From contig OX387203.1 of the NCBI GenBank assembly GCA_947561715.1, positions 1,674,001 through 1,738,000 of the forward strand: a stretch of 64,000 bases of DNA. The letters are read 5' to 3'. Positions 1-13,700 of this stretch are shown here, one piece after another. How positions within the stretch are numbered: the first letter of the stretch is position 1; every line of letters begins with the position of its first letter. The stretch is from Ascidia mentula. Taxonomy: Eukaryota; Chordata; Ascidiacea; Phlebobranchia; Ascidiidae. A program made the translations under genes and the position numbers. Under the pieces are notes generated by a model. The model was not told the DNA's origin. It ran no database searches and saw only the letters and a program-made list of their open reading frames with translations.

Positions 1-39
1 GTATGTGGATTCCAATATTTTTGCTTGTTTAAAAATGCC

Positions 40-952
40 AAAAAGGAAGGAATACTTCAAACATTCGGTACGAGATGTTTTGTTGATAAATGCTTACCCA
101 CTACGGCCTTGTACAACTCTTTAAAAGAACGATTCTTGTTTTGGCTATCATACTGTTTATTTTACTAAGAAATCGTCTGATTTATACATAGTCTCTTTCT
201 AAGCGGGTGAAAAAAAAAACGATCTTCCGTTTACACTTACTGCTCAATTAAAAGAAAGAAAATACAATTTGCATGTTTGGGGTTTAAATTTTAACATTTC
301 GTGTTTCCAGGTACCAATGACAAGCCTACCATGGAAAGGAAGGGGGAGCTTCCGTTTACCTGTGCCTTCATACAGGAAGTGATGAGAGTCAAAACCATTT
401 TGCCGATGGGAGCTCAACATGAAACCACGGAAACCACCAAGCTGATGGAATACGTAATTCCAAGGGGGACTAAGGTACAGTATAAAATAAATTGAAAAAA
501 AGGTTTGTGCAAGTTGTTGCATTCACTTTTTTTATTCAACAACGCGTCGTGTTTCCTAAAAACAATACGTAGCTTGCCTCCATCACATTAAAGGTTATTT
601 GCACCTTTTTGTTGTAGTTCTACATTTTCTTTGTTTTTAGGTCATTGGTAACCTTGTAGGAGTTCACATGGATCCAACAACGTGGCCGAATCCCCATTTG
701 TTCAATCCACGAAGGCACATCGACAAAAACGGGAGCTTCGTTGCTTCCAATAAAGTGATGCCTTTTGGAGTAGGCTCCCGATACTGCATTGGTGAAAGCC
801 TTGCAAGAATAGAAGTATTCGTCTTTTTCGTTCGCATTTTGCAAAAGTTTGACGTTTCTCCTGCAAATGATTGTCCACCGTCAGTCGACGATGAAGTTTT
901 TTCAATCGTGCTTGCACCAAAAACTTGTGAAATAATTTTAACAAGTCGTTGA
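40..952 (+). pseudogene. Cytochrome P450, CYP2-like, 3' exons only (unit A)
   Basis: Three pieces survive: the end of an exon up to 66 (donor gtacga), exon 311-474 and terminal exon 641-952. Exon 311-474 carries the K-helix motif E-V-M-R. The terminal exon carries the haem-ligand loop FGVGSRYCIG, with the cysteine that binds haem iron. A CYP2-type microsomal monooxygenase is the best fit. Compared with unit B, about 1.55 kb is missing: position 1 to about 37 matches intron 1 of the B copy (18480 on), and the next bases match its I-helix exon near 20068. The exons for the middle of the protein are therefore gone and no full enzyme can be made from this locus, although the last two exons read cleanly. 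A start outside the window cannot restore the lost exons. Confidence 0.8.
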
Positions 953-3744
953 ATGGGAATTTGCCAACAATATACTCAAACATATGAAACAGTAAGGTTT
1001 CACGTGTGTCTTGGTTAAAAGTGTTTAAATTAAAGTATAGTCGACTGCTTACCCCGGTTAACTGTGTTCAATCAGTCTGAATCAAATGCTGGACATGAAC
1101 CTGATGCCGCAATTTGTTCACATACGTCACATGACCAAAAAATGCATTTGTTTGCGGAAACATAGTGACATTGACTTGCGGAAGCACAATAAAGGAAGTA
1201 AGCAATTTTCTTTCTCTTAAACATTTTACTTTAATTTAAACACTTCAACGTACGAATCTTCATTGAAAATTTTTTCCCAGATTACAATACACCCCATAAT
1301 GCACATGCCGTCTGCTAGAAAAATTATTTTTTGTTAGACTCTGTTTATGGAAGAGCTTCGGTTCGCCACACCAGATGTTTCAATGAGAAAAAAAGGTTCC
1401 TAACAAAATAATTGTTTTAGCCCACACGACATTTTGTTGAAACAGATGTCCCCTTGTCGGTGGTTTGTTTGACTACATAAAACTTTATGTGGAGCTTTGA
1501 CCCAAAATTTTTTCAGGTAAAATCCTATTTATACAAGGACGCAGTTTTACTATGCCAGATGTGTTTTTAAAAAGGCCCATTGTAAAATTTCGACCCATGA
1601 CCAGTTTCGGTTTGCACTTGAATATTTAATAGTCTGCCAAACCGCCGAGGTAATTCCTTCTACTCGGCCATAAAATAAAACCGCCAACAACATTAGACTG
1701 TGGACAGACCATTGTGAAAGCTGGGTATTTCAAGCATTCCATACAAGTGACACTCAGTTGCTGTCGTTGAGACATCAGTCCCACTGTGTTTGCCAACTTT
1801 TCGATCTATTTCATTTTTAAACAACTTTCGTTTTTGCATCGTAACATTTCCGTAAATTGCATTTGTCCTGTGACAACATAAACCAAGGCAATAACCGAAA
1901 TTTTTAATTGCTTCTAATAAAGCATTACATTTTTATGACTCTTTGTCTGTGACCAGTTTATGGGCAGTTTACAGTGTTTTTCAAAAGGAGCATTGACCCT
2001 TACAACCTAAGAAATATCTAAGACGTTTGTGGTTAAGTACGCTGGACCTCAATGTCGACTTGTCGTAGATTAAAATTGATTAAAGATTCGTTGCTTTACA
2101 AATGGGATGTCTTGAAGTTTCAGGATATCGAAAATGTATTCCATGTTTAGGGTTGTTATCATAAATATTGAAATTAGGCAGTCAATGCATCATGTTCAAT
2201 TACATACAGTCTAATTTCTGACACTATCTTTTGTTCATGTATAGAACTAAAACCCAACTTTGCAGGCTGAGTGCATCGTATGATATTTACCACAGATTGA
2301 TGTCATGAAATAAACCAATGAATGAATGAATTGCATGTAAACAGACTTGGCAAATAAATCTGAAAAAAAGATGTTGGTTATCAAAACTATGACATTGGTT
2401 TTGCTGCAGCTAGAAGGCCTAGAGCACTGTAGCCAACGAAATTTACGCTGTTGAGACTGTTCAGTTCGTTGCCACAATATCTGCAAACCAAGATTGATTT
2501 TTGTTCTGTAAACAATAGACTACCAAGTTTTGTGGTTCGGGAGCACACAGTGACCGCGCCATTTTCAGTCAAACTATGAGCGTACTCAAGGAATTTTCTC
2601 CTTGGCCATAATGCTACTGACTGTTAGGCCACTGACCCCGTACGTTACTTTACAACTTAACAGCCAAAAGATTATTTTAAACCTGCATCTGTAGGAATGT
2701 TGGAACCTCTTCATGTACGAACCTGCCGTACGTTACTTTACAACTTAACCACCACAAGAATATAAAGTTTGTTACGACGTTTGCAAACGATTAAAACTGC
2801 ATAGTATGGTTAGTTTCCGTGCGACACAGCAGACAGACATGGAATCGTTAATGTCCGCCAAAGTGGTCCCATGTAAACGCAGTGGAAGGAAATTAAACAG
2901 ATTCAGTCGTTTGCGAATGCCGTAAAGATTTAATGGTTTCCATTGCGGTAATTTTTTAATGACCGATGATGAGCTCTAAAAAAGCAATCAATACACAAGT
3001 TTTACAGTAAAATGATTTCCAAAAAATAACATTTCACCTGGGAGTGTGGTTTCTTTCTTTCACAAAAAAAGTAATCAATAAACAACAAGTTTCAAAACCT
3101 AAGTCATTTGTCGTTCTGTTGTTTTTTTTATGTATATTTCGCCCACAATTCGGCGCCGTCATTATCGTTAAAAAACAACGCGGTTTGAACACAAGTAAAA
3201 CAATACAATCTTATAATTGCCCGATACGTTTCAGGTATTATGTTTTCCTTGGGAATACTTTCAATGACATAAGATTGTGGCCATTTGTAAAGCTAGGTGT
3301 TGTGCCGCGGTGTGTTACAATGTAGGGAGTTTGCGCGCGTATGTAACCGAGGAATTCCCTCCTGTACTAATGTGAACTGGGAGACGAAACGATTTTATCG
3401 TTAAAATGGTCTTTGTTTGGAGACATTCTTAAACGAGTATTTCCCACTCCTCGGTCATAAAATAAAATGTTTGACGTGAACTCATGATCATAAAAATTAA
3501 CGCTGTTTGCAAACGATTAAAACAGGATCTGTCCATGTCAATTCCGGCATTTGGGGATTTGCAAGCTGTAGGAAATACAAGCATTTTAGGGTGTCACAAA
3601 TAAAGTTTTTGGGAGCAACGTAGAGAGATCAGTTAGTTGAACTTGTATACATTAATATGCAAAAACAAAACAAAATTTCAAATTTTGACATTGGCTGATT
3701 TATATACGCATTTACTTTAAAATTTAGCAAAATCAAAACTAAGA
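953..3744. other. Intergenic, duplicated; no gene recognised
   Basis: Noncoding spacer between the P450 tail and the protease-homologue gene, matched by 20957-24528 in unit B. It contains one full and one partial copy of an 88-base repeat unit beginning at 2638 and 2726, which has expanded to four in unit B. Short open frames here are not preserved between the two copies. The last few hundred bases before 3745 should hold the promoter of the protease-homologue gene; I see no clear TATA element that I would defend. Confidence 0.6.
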
Positions 3745-6700
3745 ATGAACTCCAAATGGACTCAGTTGTTGTTGGTATTCGGCCTTCTGATTTTTAGCGA
3801 AACTGCAGTAGCAACCAAAACGTGTGGGAAGAAACCGAACTCCCGCGGTTTGGTAAGATCAAATAACACAAGGGTTTCTTCTCAAAATATTGAAATGCTC
3901 AAGAAATGCTTTAACAGCACGAACGAATTTACGGAGGTTCGTCAACGACCATTGAACAATGGCCTTGGATGGCATTGGTGGGCACTGTTTCTTCAACCGG
4001 AAGCCAGTTTCATTCAGGAGGAAGCATTTTGTCTGATCGTTGGATTCTAACTACAGGACAAATAAGTAGCAGTGATACGTAAGCTTTAAGTATTTTGTTG
4101 TTAGTAATATAAAGTTTAAAGTTTTTAAAGTGTTTTTCGTAAAATGTACCATTTCAAACCAACCAAAGGATAATAACACTAAAAAAACATGAAAAGATAT
4201 TTATAATCTGTGATAATCTGTGTATAAATGTGTGTTTTGCAGCTAAGTCTCTTTCCTCTGGTAATTACAAGATTTTTTTAAAAACTAAACAACTTACTTA
4301 TGCTTCAGTCTTGTTGTGTACGTCGGAAAGCAAAGCATCCAAAGTGTTTCGGCGACAGATCAGGTCCACAGTGTTAGTCGACGCTTCATTCACCCTGACT
4401 ACAGGTAACGTGCGTGGGGTCAGAATTTACTAGAATTTATCATTAGGTAACATCATAAATAAAACGACGATCACTTGTTGTCTGAAACTTCGAAAAAGTA
4501 ATTCTGCTTCTCATAGCAACCCTGACACTTCCGCTTGTTCATGCAATTACGACCATAATTCAAAAGCGGGGCTCGATCTTAGTTTTTTGTGCTTTTATCT
4601 TTCGAATGTTTTTTTATATATTTGCTACGTTTTTGATCTATTTTAAAACGTACTCAATCCAAAAAACTAAGTGCAGGCCTATATAATTAGGAGCTCCCTT
4701 TCTGGATACGACGTTGCATTACTTGAGCTTGTAACCAGTATTACATTCAATGAAGCAGTGGCCCCAATCTGCATTCCGCCAGGAACCAATTTCGATGTTG
4801 CACCAGAGACAACATGCTTTGTTGCCGGATGGGGTATAACACTTGGTAAGTCTTTCTATAAGAGTTGCTGACTTGTAAAGCAATTCGAAAGGTAAAACGT
4901 AAGGCTCCGTGTAATTGAAAAATGTTCTACTGCGATGTATAGTGCATTTAGTCTCATCCAGAACATCTAGCAATTTATATAATACTATTTCCCGCAGCAG
5001 CTAAGTCTCGGTCGTTTATTTTTTTAAATTGTTAAGTTATTTTGGACAAGCAAACACAATTACAAACCAAATACGGAGTCTAAAACTTTTATAATCTAGA
5101 GGATCTACGTAAAGTCGAGACAATATTATTTATTTACTCTTTAAGACGGGGATAATTCTTTGGCTGATGGTCTCCGAGACGTGGGATTGGATTCCAAGAC
5201 CAGATCCTACTGCGAATCGGTTTACACACGGTTTCAAGGAGCTTCCAATAGCATGCCATCCACTATTATGTGTGCTGATGCATCAAATAAAGATCTTTGC
5301 GAAGTGAGTAAAACCATGTTGTTTATTTGCTTTGTTCAATACCGGCTGTAATAAAACTAATTGACCATTTTGAACAAACTTCCAAATAGGCTACATGGTC
5401 CTGACAACAAAAGTTTCGTGACATATATAAAGGCAGATGTTAAAATTGATTTCGCACGGTATTTTGATTTGCTATATTGCTTTCCGCGATTGTCTTGCGC
5501 AAACTAATTTCTCTTGCAACCGTCCACTACAGGGCGATTGGGGCGGACCACTTATTTGTAACGTGGGAAACGATACCTGGTATCAATACGGAGTGTGGAG
5601 TTTCAGTGACAGCGTTTGTGGATCAGGACCGAACTTTTTCGCAAAGGTCACCCAAGTATACAGTTGGATCAAAAGCGGTAAGTTTATTCTGAACAAAAAA
5701 CAACAATTTTTAAAAATCTTAGGGCACTCAAATGTTTAAAAGTACCTCTTGAGTTAAATAATAGATCGGCATCTAATTTTATCACTCTATCATTTTTCTA
5801 TGACAATTAATTCTAATTGATGTTTTTAGTTACAAATCTGGAGTTTGACCCGCCCACAGGTGAGTACCATTTATTAAAATACATTCTTCGGCATTTTGTC
5901 TTATTTTGAAGAATGGGTAAAAGAATCAACCGCTTCTCAAGTCAAACAAACACTAAATGTTTTCAAGCTTCAAAACACGACGTGATACAAACGCGGTGCA
6001 CTGTGTGAATTGTTATAACAATGCAGTAAACAACGTACATTTTTGAGAATAAATCTGGTTTACAAGAATCACGTAGTTCTTCATTTGGAATTCTCTTTCT
6101 GAAATTCTCAAAACAATATATTTGTGACGGCAGTAATTGTTAATATTATTTTTATGGTTTTAAACAGACGTCAACGAGTGTCCTAGGCCCATAGTATCAC
6201 AGCATGGATCAATAAACCCGGATAAAGCGAAATACTCCATCAATGAAACTGTTTCATATTCGTGCAATGCTGGTTACCAAATATCAGGAGAAAGTGTTGC
6301 CCAATGCACGGATGTTGGATGGGACAGCCATGCTCCAACATGCAAAAGTAGGAATTCGTGATTTTCTTTTACTTCTCATTTTAAAAACAGGATTAAAGCC
6401 TTAATAACTAGTGGTGAACAGGATAAGAAAACAATTAAGGTTTAATTTTAAAATAACTGTATTCCTGTTATCACTCAGGAAAAATCAAAAGTGTAACTTT
6501 TTTTCAAAATGATGCCCACTGTACGAAAAGTTTATCGTTTAAATAAAGTTGTATTCTTTCGTAATACTAGATGCCGCTGCTACGAGATTTTTTTAATTGC
6601 TATTACAAAATACTTTCTAATCTGTCCTTGCGATGACCCGAAGTTTTATAGCAAACTCGAATATAGTAATAAATATGCAGATCACATCAGTGCGGCTGTT

Positions 6701-9700
6701 GACAGTGACACTGTGCTAGCTTTTACACTAGCGGGCACAGTGCCACTGTCAACAGCTGCACTGACGAGACCTTGCAGGTCGAAACAGTGGGTGTACACCC
6801 TTTCTGCAGCTCTCCAATTTTATGGCTTATTTTTGCACATATGTAGATCACTTTTCAGAATACGTCAAATAGTGCTTTCCATACCGTCATACTACGAGAA
6901 ATTTGAAACATTATCTAACATTTTATTGACCTTTCATTTAGTTCCTCTCAAATGTGGGAAGAGATCGAACACACGCACTGGGGTAAGATCAAAGAATACA
7001 AGAGGTTTGCTTACAAATAAACGAGAAATGATTCCACAGCACGAACGAATTTACGGAGGTTCGTCAACATCAATTGAGCAATGGCCTTGGATGGCTTTGG
7101 TGGGCACCGTTTCTTCAGCCGGAAGCCAGTTTCATTCAGGAGGAAGCATTTTGTCTGACCGTTGGATTCTAACTACAGGACAAATAAGTAGTAGTGATAC
7201 GTAAGCATTAAGTATTTTATTGTCAGTGATACAAAGTTCAAATGTTTTTTTGTCAAATTCACCATTTCATGCCAACCAAAGGATAACAACACAAACTAGC
7301 ATGAAAAGATGTTTATAATCTGTTATAATTTGTGTATAATTGTGTGTGTTTGGAAGTTTCTTTCCCCTGTTATTTACCAGCTTTTTAAAAAACTAAACAT
7401 CTTGCTTATGCTCCAGTCTTGTTGTATACGTCGGAAAACAAAGCATCCAAAGTGGTTCGGCGACAGAGCAAGTCCACAGTGTTAGTCGACGCTTCATTCA
7501 CCCAGACTACAGGTAACGTGCGTGGGGTCAGAATTTACTAGAATTTATCATTGTTTAACATCATAAATAAAACTTACACTTGTTGCCTGAAACTTCGAAA
7601 AAGTAATTCTGCTTCTCATAGCAATCCTGACACATCCGCATGTTCATGCAGTTATGACCACGATGCACAAGTGGGACTCGAGCTCAGTTTTATGTGCTTT
7701 TATCTTTTGATTGTTTTTTATTTTTTTATTTTCTACGTTTTTATTATATATTTTAAAAAGTACTCAATCCAAAACTAAGTGCAGGCCTATATATTTAGGA
7801 GCCCCCTTTCTGGATACGACGTCGCATTACTTGAGCTTGCAACCAGTATTACATTCAATGAAGCAGTGGCTCCAATCTGCATTCCGCCAGGAACCAATTT
7901 CGATGTTTCACCAGAGACAACATGCTACGTTGCCGGATGGGGTTTTACTTATAGTAAGTCTTTTCTAAGAGTTTCTGATTTGTAAAGCAACTGAAAAAGA
8001 TAACATGTAAGGCTTCGAGTAGTTGACTAATGTTCTACTGCGATGTAGGCTAGAGTACATTTAGTTTTATATAATACTATTTTCCGCAGCAGCTAAGTCT
8101 TGTTCGTTTTTTTTAATATTTTTTTTGACAAGCAAACACAATTACAAACCGAATACTAAGCTCAGATTTTTTTTTAAATCTAGAGAAATTTAATCCAACT
8201 TGCGTAACGGGGAGACATTATTATTTATTTACTCTTAAGACGGGGATACTTCTTTGGCTGATCGTCTTCGAGACGTGGGATTGGATTCCAAGACCAGATC
8301 CTACTGCGAATCGGTTTACACACGGTTTCAAGGAGCTTCCAATAGCATGCCATCCACTATTATGTGTGCTGATGCATCAAATAAAGATCTTTGCGAAGTG
8401 AGTAAAACCATGTTGTTCATTCGCTTTGGCCATACCGGCTGTAATAAAACGAATTGATCATTTTGATTAAACTTCCAAATAGGCTACATGGTCCTGACAA
8501 CAAAAGTTTCGTGACATATATAAAGGCAGATGTTAAAATTGATTTCGCACGGTATTTTGATTTGCTGTATTGCTTTCCGAGAGTGTCTTGCGCAAACTAA
8601 TTTCTCTTGCAACCGTCCACTACAGGGCGATTGGGGTGGACCACTTATATGTGACGTGGGAAGCGATACCTGGTATCAATACGGAGTGTGGAGTTTCAGT
8701 GACAGCGTTTGTGGATCAGGACCGAACTTTTTCGCAAAGGTCACCCAAGTCTACTCTTGGATCAAAGACGGTAAATTTCCTATCAATAGAATAATATTAC
8801 ATTATTTGAAAAGCTATATATAATGACTGGTTGAAATTAGTGAACGCCTCTTTGTGATGCGCAGTAATAAAAACACATTCAGTTATTCACAGTTATATTG
8901 CAATAAGAAGAACTTATTTCTTGTTTTTAGTTACGGATCTGGATTTCGAGCCACCGGAGTGTAAGCATTTTTTTTTAATTATAGGGTATATATATGTAGT
9001 TCTTATAACCGTGGATGACTATATAACACATGGTGTCGTAAAACACTTTCGACTTCCAGTCTTCTCGAAATTTGTCGCCCAAAGCATAAAATTGCTGTGT
9101 ATAAAATAAAAGTTCAACTATATGGCATTGTCTTCATTGGCAATAGCTATAATTTGCTATAGAGTTTGTATTTTTTTCTTCCTTTATTAAACTAATGACC
9201 AGAGACATACCTTACGGGCTTTCAACATTTTGTTTTAAACTGGTAAAATGTGGCATCAGTTTTACAATAAAGGTGATTAGTAGCCAACTATCAAGTGCAG
9301 TGTACATGCTTTTGAAAAACTTAATTTTTCACCTAATTATAGAATTGTCTTTTTTATAGTTTTTTGCTCCAGGCCGATAGTACCACAGTCTGGCTTTATC
9401 AACCCAGATAAAACAGAATACACCGGGAACGAAGTAGTGATCTATTCCTGTGATGGTGGCTACCAACTTTCCGGAGAAAGTACATCGCAATGTACGTTTA
9501 GTGGATGGAGCAACACTGCACCTCAGTGCAATGGTAATATAGTTTCCTCGCTTCTCCAAATGAAAACAGTCAAAAACATCAGAGTTTTCAGTGGCTTACA
9601 GATGTTATGATGAATTATTACTCCCCAGCAGGGTGAACATATTTGATATTTTTGTACTATTCCACATTATGTACAAACACAACATTGTGTTTGTTGGCAA

Positions 9701-9963
9701 TAAAGCCATTAACCACCAATATTGGAATTGCGTTTTTGACCTAGGTTTATAACACAGTGACCAGTGTCTCAATTACTTGTTATTTTAAAACAGATATCAA
9801 CGAATGCACCTTATATCCAAATATCTGCCCATCAGACATGCAGCCTTGCATAAACGTAATAGGAGCGTACAGGTGTGGCGCCATGAGCCAACTAAACAAA
9901 CACGTCGCCTTGATGGGGACAGCGGTTGCTATGGCTGCAAGTCTGCTGTTGTATGTGATGTAA
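3745..9963 (+). CDS. GPI-type membrane-anchored double serine-protease homologue with two sushi domains (unit A)
   Basis: Spliced gene. My exon reading is 3745-3852, 3918-4078, 4309-4404, 4691-4845, 5146-5303, 5533-5677, 5830-5859, 6168-6347, 6942-6982, 7040-7200, 7417-7512, 7799-7953, 8240-8397, 8626-8770, 8931-8960, 9360-9533 and 9794-9963; phases agree at every junction. Order: signal peptide, S1 domain 1, sushi/CCP 1 (6168-6347), S1 domain 2, CCP 2 (9360-9533), short EGF-like piece starting D-I-N-E-C, then a hydrophobic C-terminus with no cytoplasmic tail, as in GPI-anchor signals. Each S1 domain begins with an activation-like site R-I-Y-G-G. The catalytic His position reads TTGQ instead of TAAH and the Ser position reads GDWGG instead of GDSGG, while Asp102 (YDVALLEL) and the Asp189-type residue before it remain. 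Both domains are therefore pseudo-proteases, likely binding modules at the cell surface. Polyadenylation signals AATAAA lie near 10125 and 10290. Confidence 0.85.
6689..6762. repeat. Imperfect inverted repeat overlapping the ribozyme
   Basis: The left arm 6689-6719 and right arm 6728-6762 are reverse complements apart from a 3-base insertion and two mismatches, with a loop of about 8 bases. The right arm includes the 5' strand of ribozyme stem I and the first core bases, so the long hairpin and the ribozyme fold exclude each other. The left arm is absent from unit B. Confidence 0.7.
6754..6811 (+). ncRNA. Hammerhead ribozyme, type I (unit A, intronic)
   Basis: Stem I is AGCTGCA (6754-6760) pairing with TGCAGCT (6805-6811). 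The core CTGACGA follows at 6761 and fits CUGANGA. Stem II is GACCT-TGC-AGGTC, then GAAA, then a stem III hairpin built on GGGT/ACCC, with cleavage predicted after C6804. Stem III has a mismatch and a bulge next to the core, so activity may be weaker than in the 59456 copy. It lies on the sense strand of the intron between CCP 1 and S1 domain 2 of the protease homologue. Confidence 0.75.
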
Positions 9964-10742
9964 AACAATTCAACAGTTTCGTTTAAAGTTTTCGTTATCC
10001 AATTAACAAATATTCAGAAAAACATTTGTTGATTTTTCAAAGCATTTTTGCAGCAGATCGTCGTAATTGTTCATGTTTCTTTTGTTCATTATTTCCTGTA
10101 AAGTTTTTCATTTCCTTTTAGCTCGAAATAAACTCATAACTTAATTGAATATAATGCTAAATGCTACTAACAGCAAATATTGAGGTACTAATACACTACA
10201 CAGCTGGTAGGAATACAAATGGTAGCAGACACAAAACTGTTTGCGAAACCAATTGTTTTTTTTGTGTGTTCAAGACTCAATTGTTCTTCAATAATAAAAA
10301 AAATCTGTACATATTACGGACAAACTGTTAAAGTAAAGGAAATAGCTTGCTACTAATCACAGCAAAATTGATTTGACGCCAACTGTATTAAAATCTATAA
10401 TAAGCCGAAACAGTGACTCTTTATGAAGCTTACTCAAAACATAATTGTGGCTCAATTGAGTAATACTGAATAACACGATAGCTGCGAAGTGACCGTACAG
10501 CGAATTAGAAAAATTCAAACAGGAAAAATGAACAAAATACAACATAATGCTGTGCATCAAAAATTTTTTCTTGACTCTTGAAACTCGCGGGTGCCCATTA
10601 TCAGTATGATGGAGTAGGTTCGTATATTCAGACGAACATTGTTTTTCATTAGAACAACATTGCACACCATCAAAAAACAAATGTTTCAAAAACACTTTGC
10701 GGCATAACTGAGTTTTATCAATCTGATGACTCATAATGAACA

Positions 10743-13700
10743 CTAAGTAGCTGCGGCGTGGTGGTCGGTAATATTTAACACAGTAACCGAGGCGATTAGA
10801 TCATTAATTTTTGTTACTTCCTCGTCTTTCATCAATTCCAAGTATATTTTTTTAGCGACTTCGAAGTTCTCCAGAGCTTTCACCAGCTTATTGAGAGCTA
10901 TGTAGCACCTTCCAAGCTCTTTATGGCAGTCTGCTAAATCCACAACAACATTGTTTCCGTCACGTTTAATTCTATCCAATATCTGTAGTTCCCGTTTAAA
11001 GCAGACCTTTGCCTCCGACAAGTTCTGGTTTTCAAACAGAGTTTCACCGGAAAAATGTTCACATTCTGCCGCCTTTTGTTCAAGATTTGCCCCTAAGTAA
11101 ATACTCTTAGCGGAGGAAAAATAGTCTAAAGCTTTGCCGCTGTCTTCCTTGCCCACACTACAGCCCATGTGACATAAACACCTTGCGATTGCAATGCTTT
11201 CAGTAAGAGTTACGATAGGTTTATTACGGAGCTTCAGTTCATTGAAGTAAAATTCAAAGGCTTCTCCGTTCATTCCTTGATGTAGTTTAATGTTACCAAG
11301 AAGCATTTCAATATCTGGTAAATGTGTTGTAAAACCCATATCCTTGTAAACTGTTTTTGCAAACAGCAAGTAGTCAAAAGCCCGGTCACTTTTGTCCACA
11401 CAGGCGTAACATAACGCTAGGTTTTGCGCACATGCAGCAATAAGTCTGAGCTCTTCGTCTGTGTCCATTATGCCGTGACGAATGCGAAACTCGTTGCCGA
11501 AATGCTCTATTCCCGCTTCGTAATCAATGCTCTCCCAAGCAATTTTCCCGAGGAAAGCTTCTGAAGCAAGCGCGGAGTTAAGGTCCTTAATGTTACGAAA
11601 TATTGACAGGGCCTGAAGAGTATACTGCGTTGCATCTTTGTACAGGTTTAGTTTAAAGTAACTCCTGCCCAGGTTTTGGCAACACACTGCGAAATCCTCG
11701 TTCTTGTCGTCATCTTTCAAAACGGCGGAACGCAAATCGTACTCAACTTGGTAATAGGAAAGAGCTTCTTCAAAACACTCCATAGTATTAAAGTACACGT
11801 TTCCCAGCAATGACTTACACACACACAGTTGTGTAATGTCGAGCAAATCAGCGTAAAGACCTTCTGCAGTTTTAAGAAAGTGTATTGCTTCGCTGGTGTT
11901 CTGTAACTCGTGAAAGCATTTGCCCACGTTGAAACAGCTGGCAGCACACTTACTGGTTTCGCCAGAAGGCGTCATCATTTTTCTTATATGAAACTCGCTT
12001 TGAAAATGTGTCAAAGCCCTGCAAACTTGATCTGCTTTCCAACAATAAATGCCCAACCACATTTCGCATTCTGCAACCCTTTCTATGTTGCCGGTAAAAG
12101 TAAAAATCGCCTTAGCTTGTGCAAGGTTTTCTCCGGTCTGATCCAATGACCGGTTGTGGATGCAGCACATTCCGATGGTGACAAACATATTGGCAACATT
12201 TTCATCTCCGATTTCGTTTTTACTGTTTTTTCTTCTCTTATTCAGTTCCTTTTCGTAGCTCATTACGGCGTAGCTGTGAAGACCGATTTCCTTATAGCAC
12301 TGACCCAACAATAGATTGCACAACGAAACTAAGACGCCTGTATTGTCTCCTTTTTCCAAAGTTTTTCTGTTTTTCTTCACGATTTTCATTACAAGCGAGT
12401 AAGCGTATCCGGTATGAAATATCTTTTCTGCTAGCAACACGCTGTCTTTCGCTAGTTGAAATTGCCTTGTTTCATTTTGATTCACCGTCAATCGGTTTTC
12501 AATTTCTCGCGGTGGTATGTCAGAGCAACTTTTCAATTCTCTAAGCGCATTTGTGGCACCATTTTCGGCTTCTTCCTTCTCTCGCCCAAGTTTTAAGTAC
12601 TTGAACATCGATACGGCTTCTCTGTAGTGTGTGTGACTGCTTTCAAAGTTCTTGGCATCAAAACTTGCTTTACCGAGCCACAAATGGCATTCTGCGTAAT
12701 GTCGGTCCAACCGGTCGTTGCCCTTGTACGATTCGATATCGTTTAGAATGGAACGAAAGTAAAACTCTGACTTAAGTGTTTCTGAATTGGAGCAAAGCAT
12801 GCATTTGCCGATGTAGAGCTGACAATCAATCTGATATACGAAAGGGTATTCCTTAGTTTTGGCCTTGTTGTACGCCAAAGCGAAAAATGGCAATCCACGG
12901 TCTGGTTGCTGTATTTTATAGTAACAATAACCCCATAGATGGTACACCTCAGGTGTTAAGATGTTTTCCAGTTGACTTTTCTCGTGTGACTTTTCCACGG
13001 TCTCAATCGTTTGTATAGCTTTAGAGAAGTTTTGCATGATAGCGTGCCACATTGCCTCTCTGAATGGTCCGTAATTTTCCAGTTGTGGTATCGTTCGATC
13101 ACACACCTCTTTCAACACTATTTGTTGCACCCGGGTTACAGTTTCGAAGTACCGCACATAACCCCCGCTCCCCATAAGTTTTTCCACTTGCGTCGTCCCA
13201 CCGTCGATTGTATTCAGTATGACGTCACGCAGACTGCGGTGTTTGCTGTAAACCCTCAGTCTGACTTCGCAGGCCACAGCCAAAGCAAACAACATGTCAG
13301 ATTCAGTAGTTTTACCAATAAAACCATGTTTGTGAAGAGCTTTAACTTGAGCAAACGATGACGTGCCGTAAACTTTGTGAAACCGGGACAGCTCGGCTAC
13401 GGAGAGGGTGGCAGCTCGATATATCATACGTTTCATGTTGAGTTGGGCGTTTTCAATCAAGGCGTCTGAATTGAGAATGGGATTAAAGGTTCGGACGTCT
13501 TCGTGTACTTGCCAATGAAACGGATGCTTCTGAAGAATTGGAGTAAACCTGCTTGGTTGGTAATCGTGGTCAACAACCTCCTGTGAAACGTATTCCACAA
13601 CACCCTGCTCAAAGCGCTTGTAAAGTTCGAAATCGCCTGCAACGTAACACACCTTGGTAAGCATATCACCCAAGTGGTAGCCGTTCTTCAAATCCACATC

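Noticed and set aside
3745-4050. Continuous 101-codon frame over the first protease-homologue exon, which looks like a frameshifted gene
   Set aside because: A 65-base intron with good splice sites (3853-3917) restores the conserved HERIYGG frame and is present in all four S1 domains.
10357-10743. 128-codon minus-strand frame just after NTase-TPR A
   Set aside because: It starts at the stop of gene A, has no family resemblance and is best read as 3' untranslated sequence.
13011-13361. Plus-strand frames antisense to the NTase-TPR genes (also 34733-35083, 46197-46481 and others)
   Set aside because: They are shadows of the real minus-strand coding sequence and are duplicated only because that sequence is.
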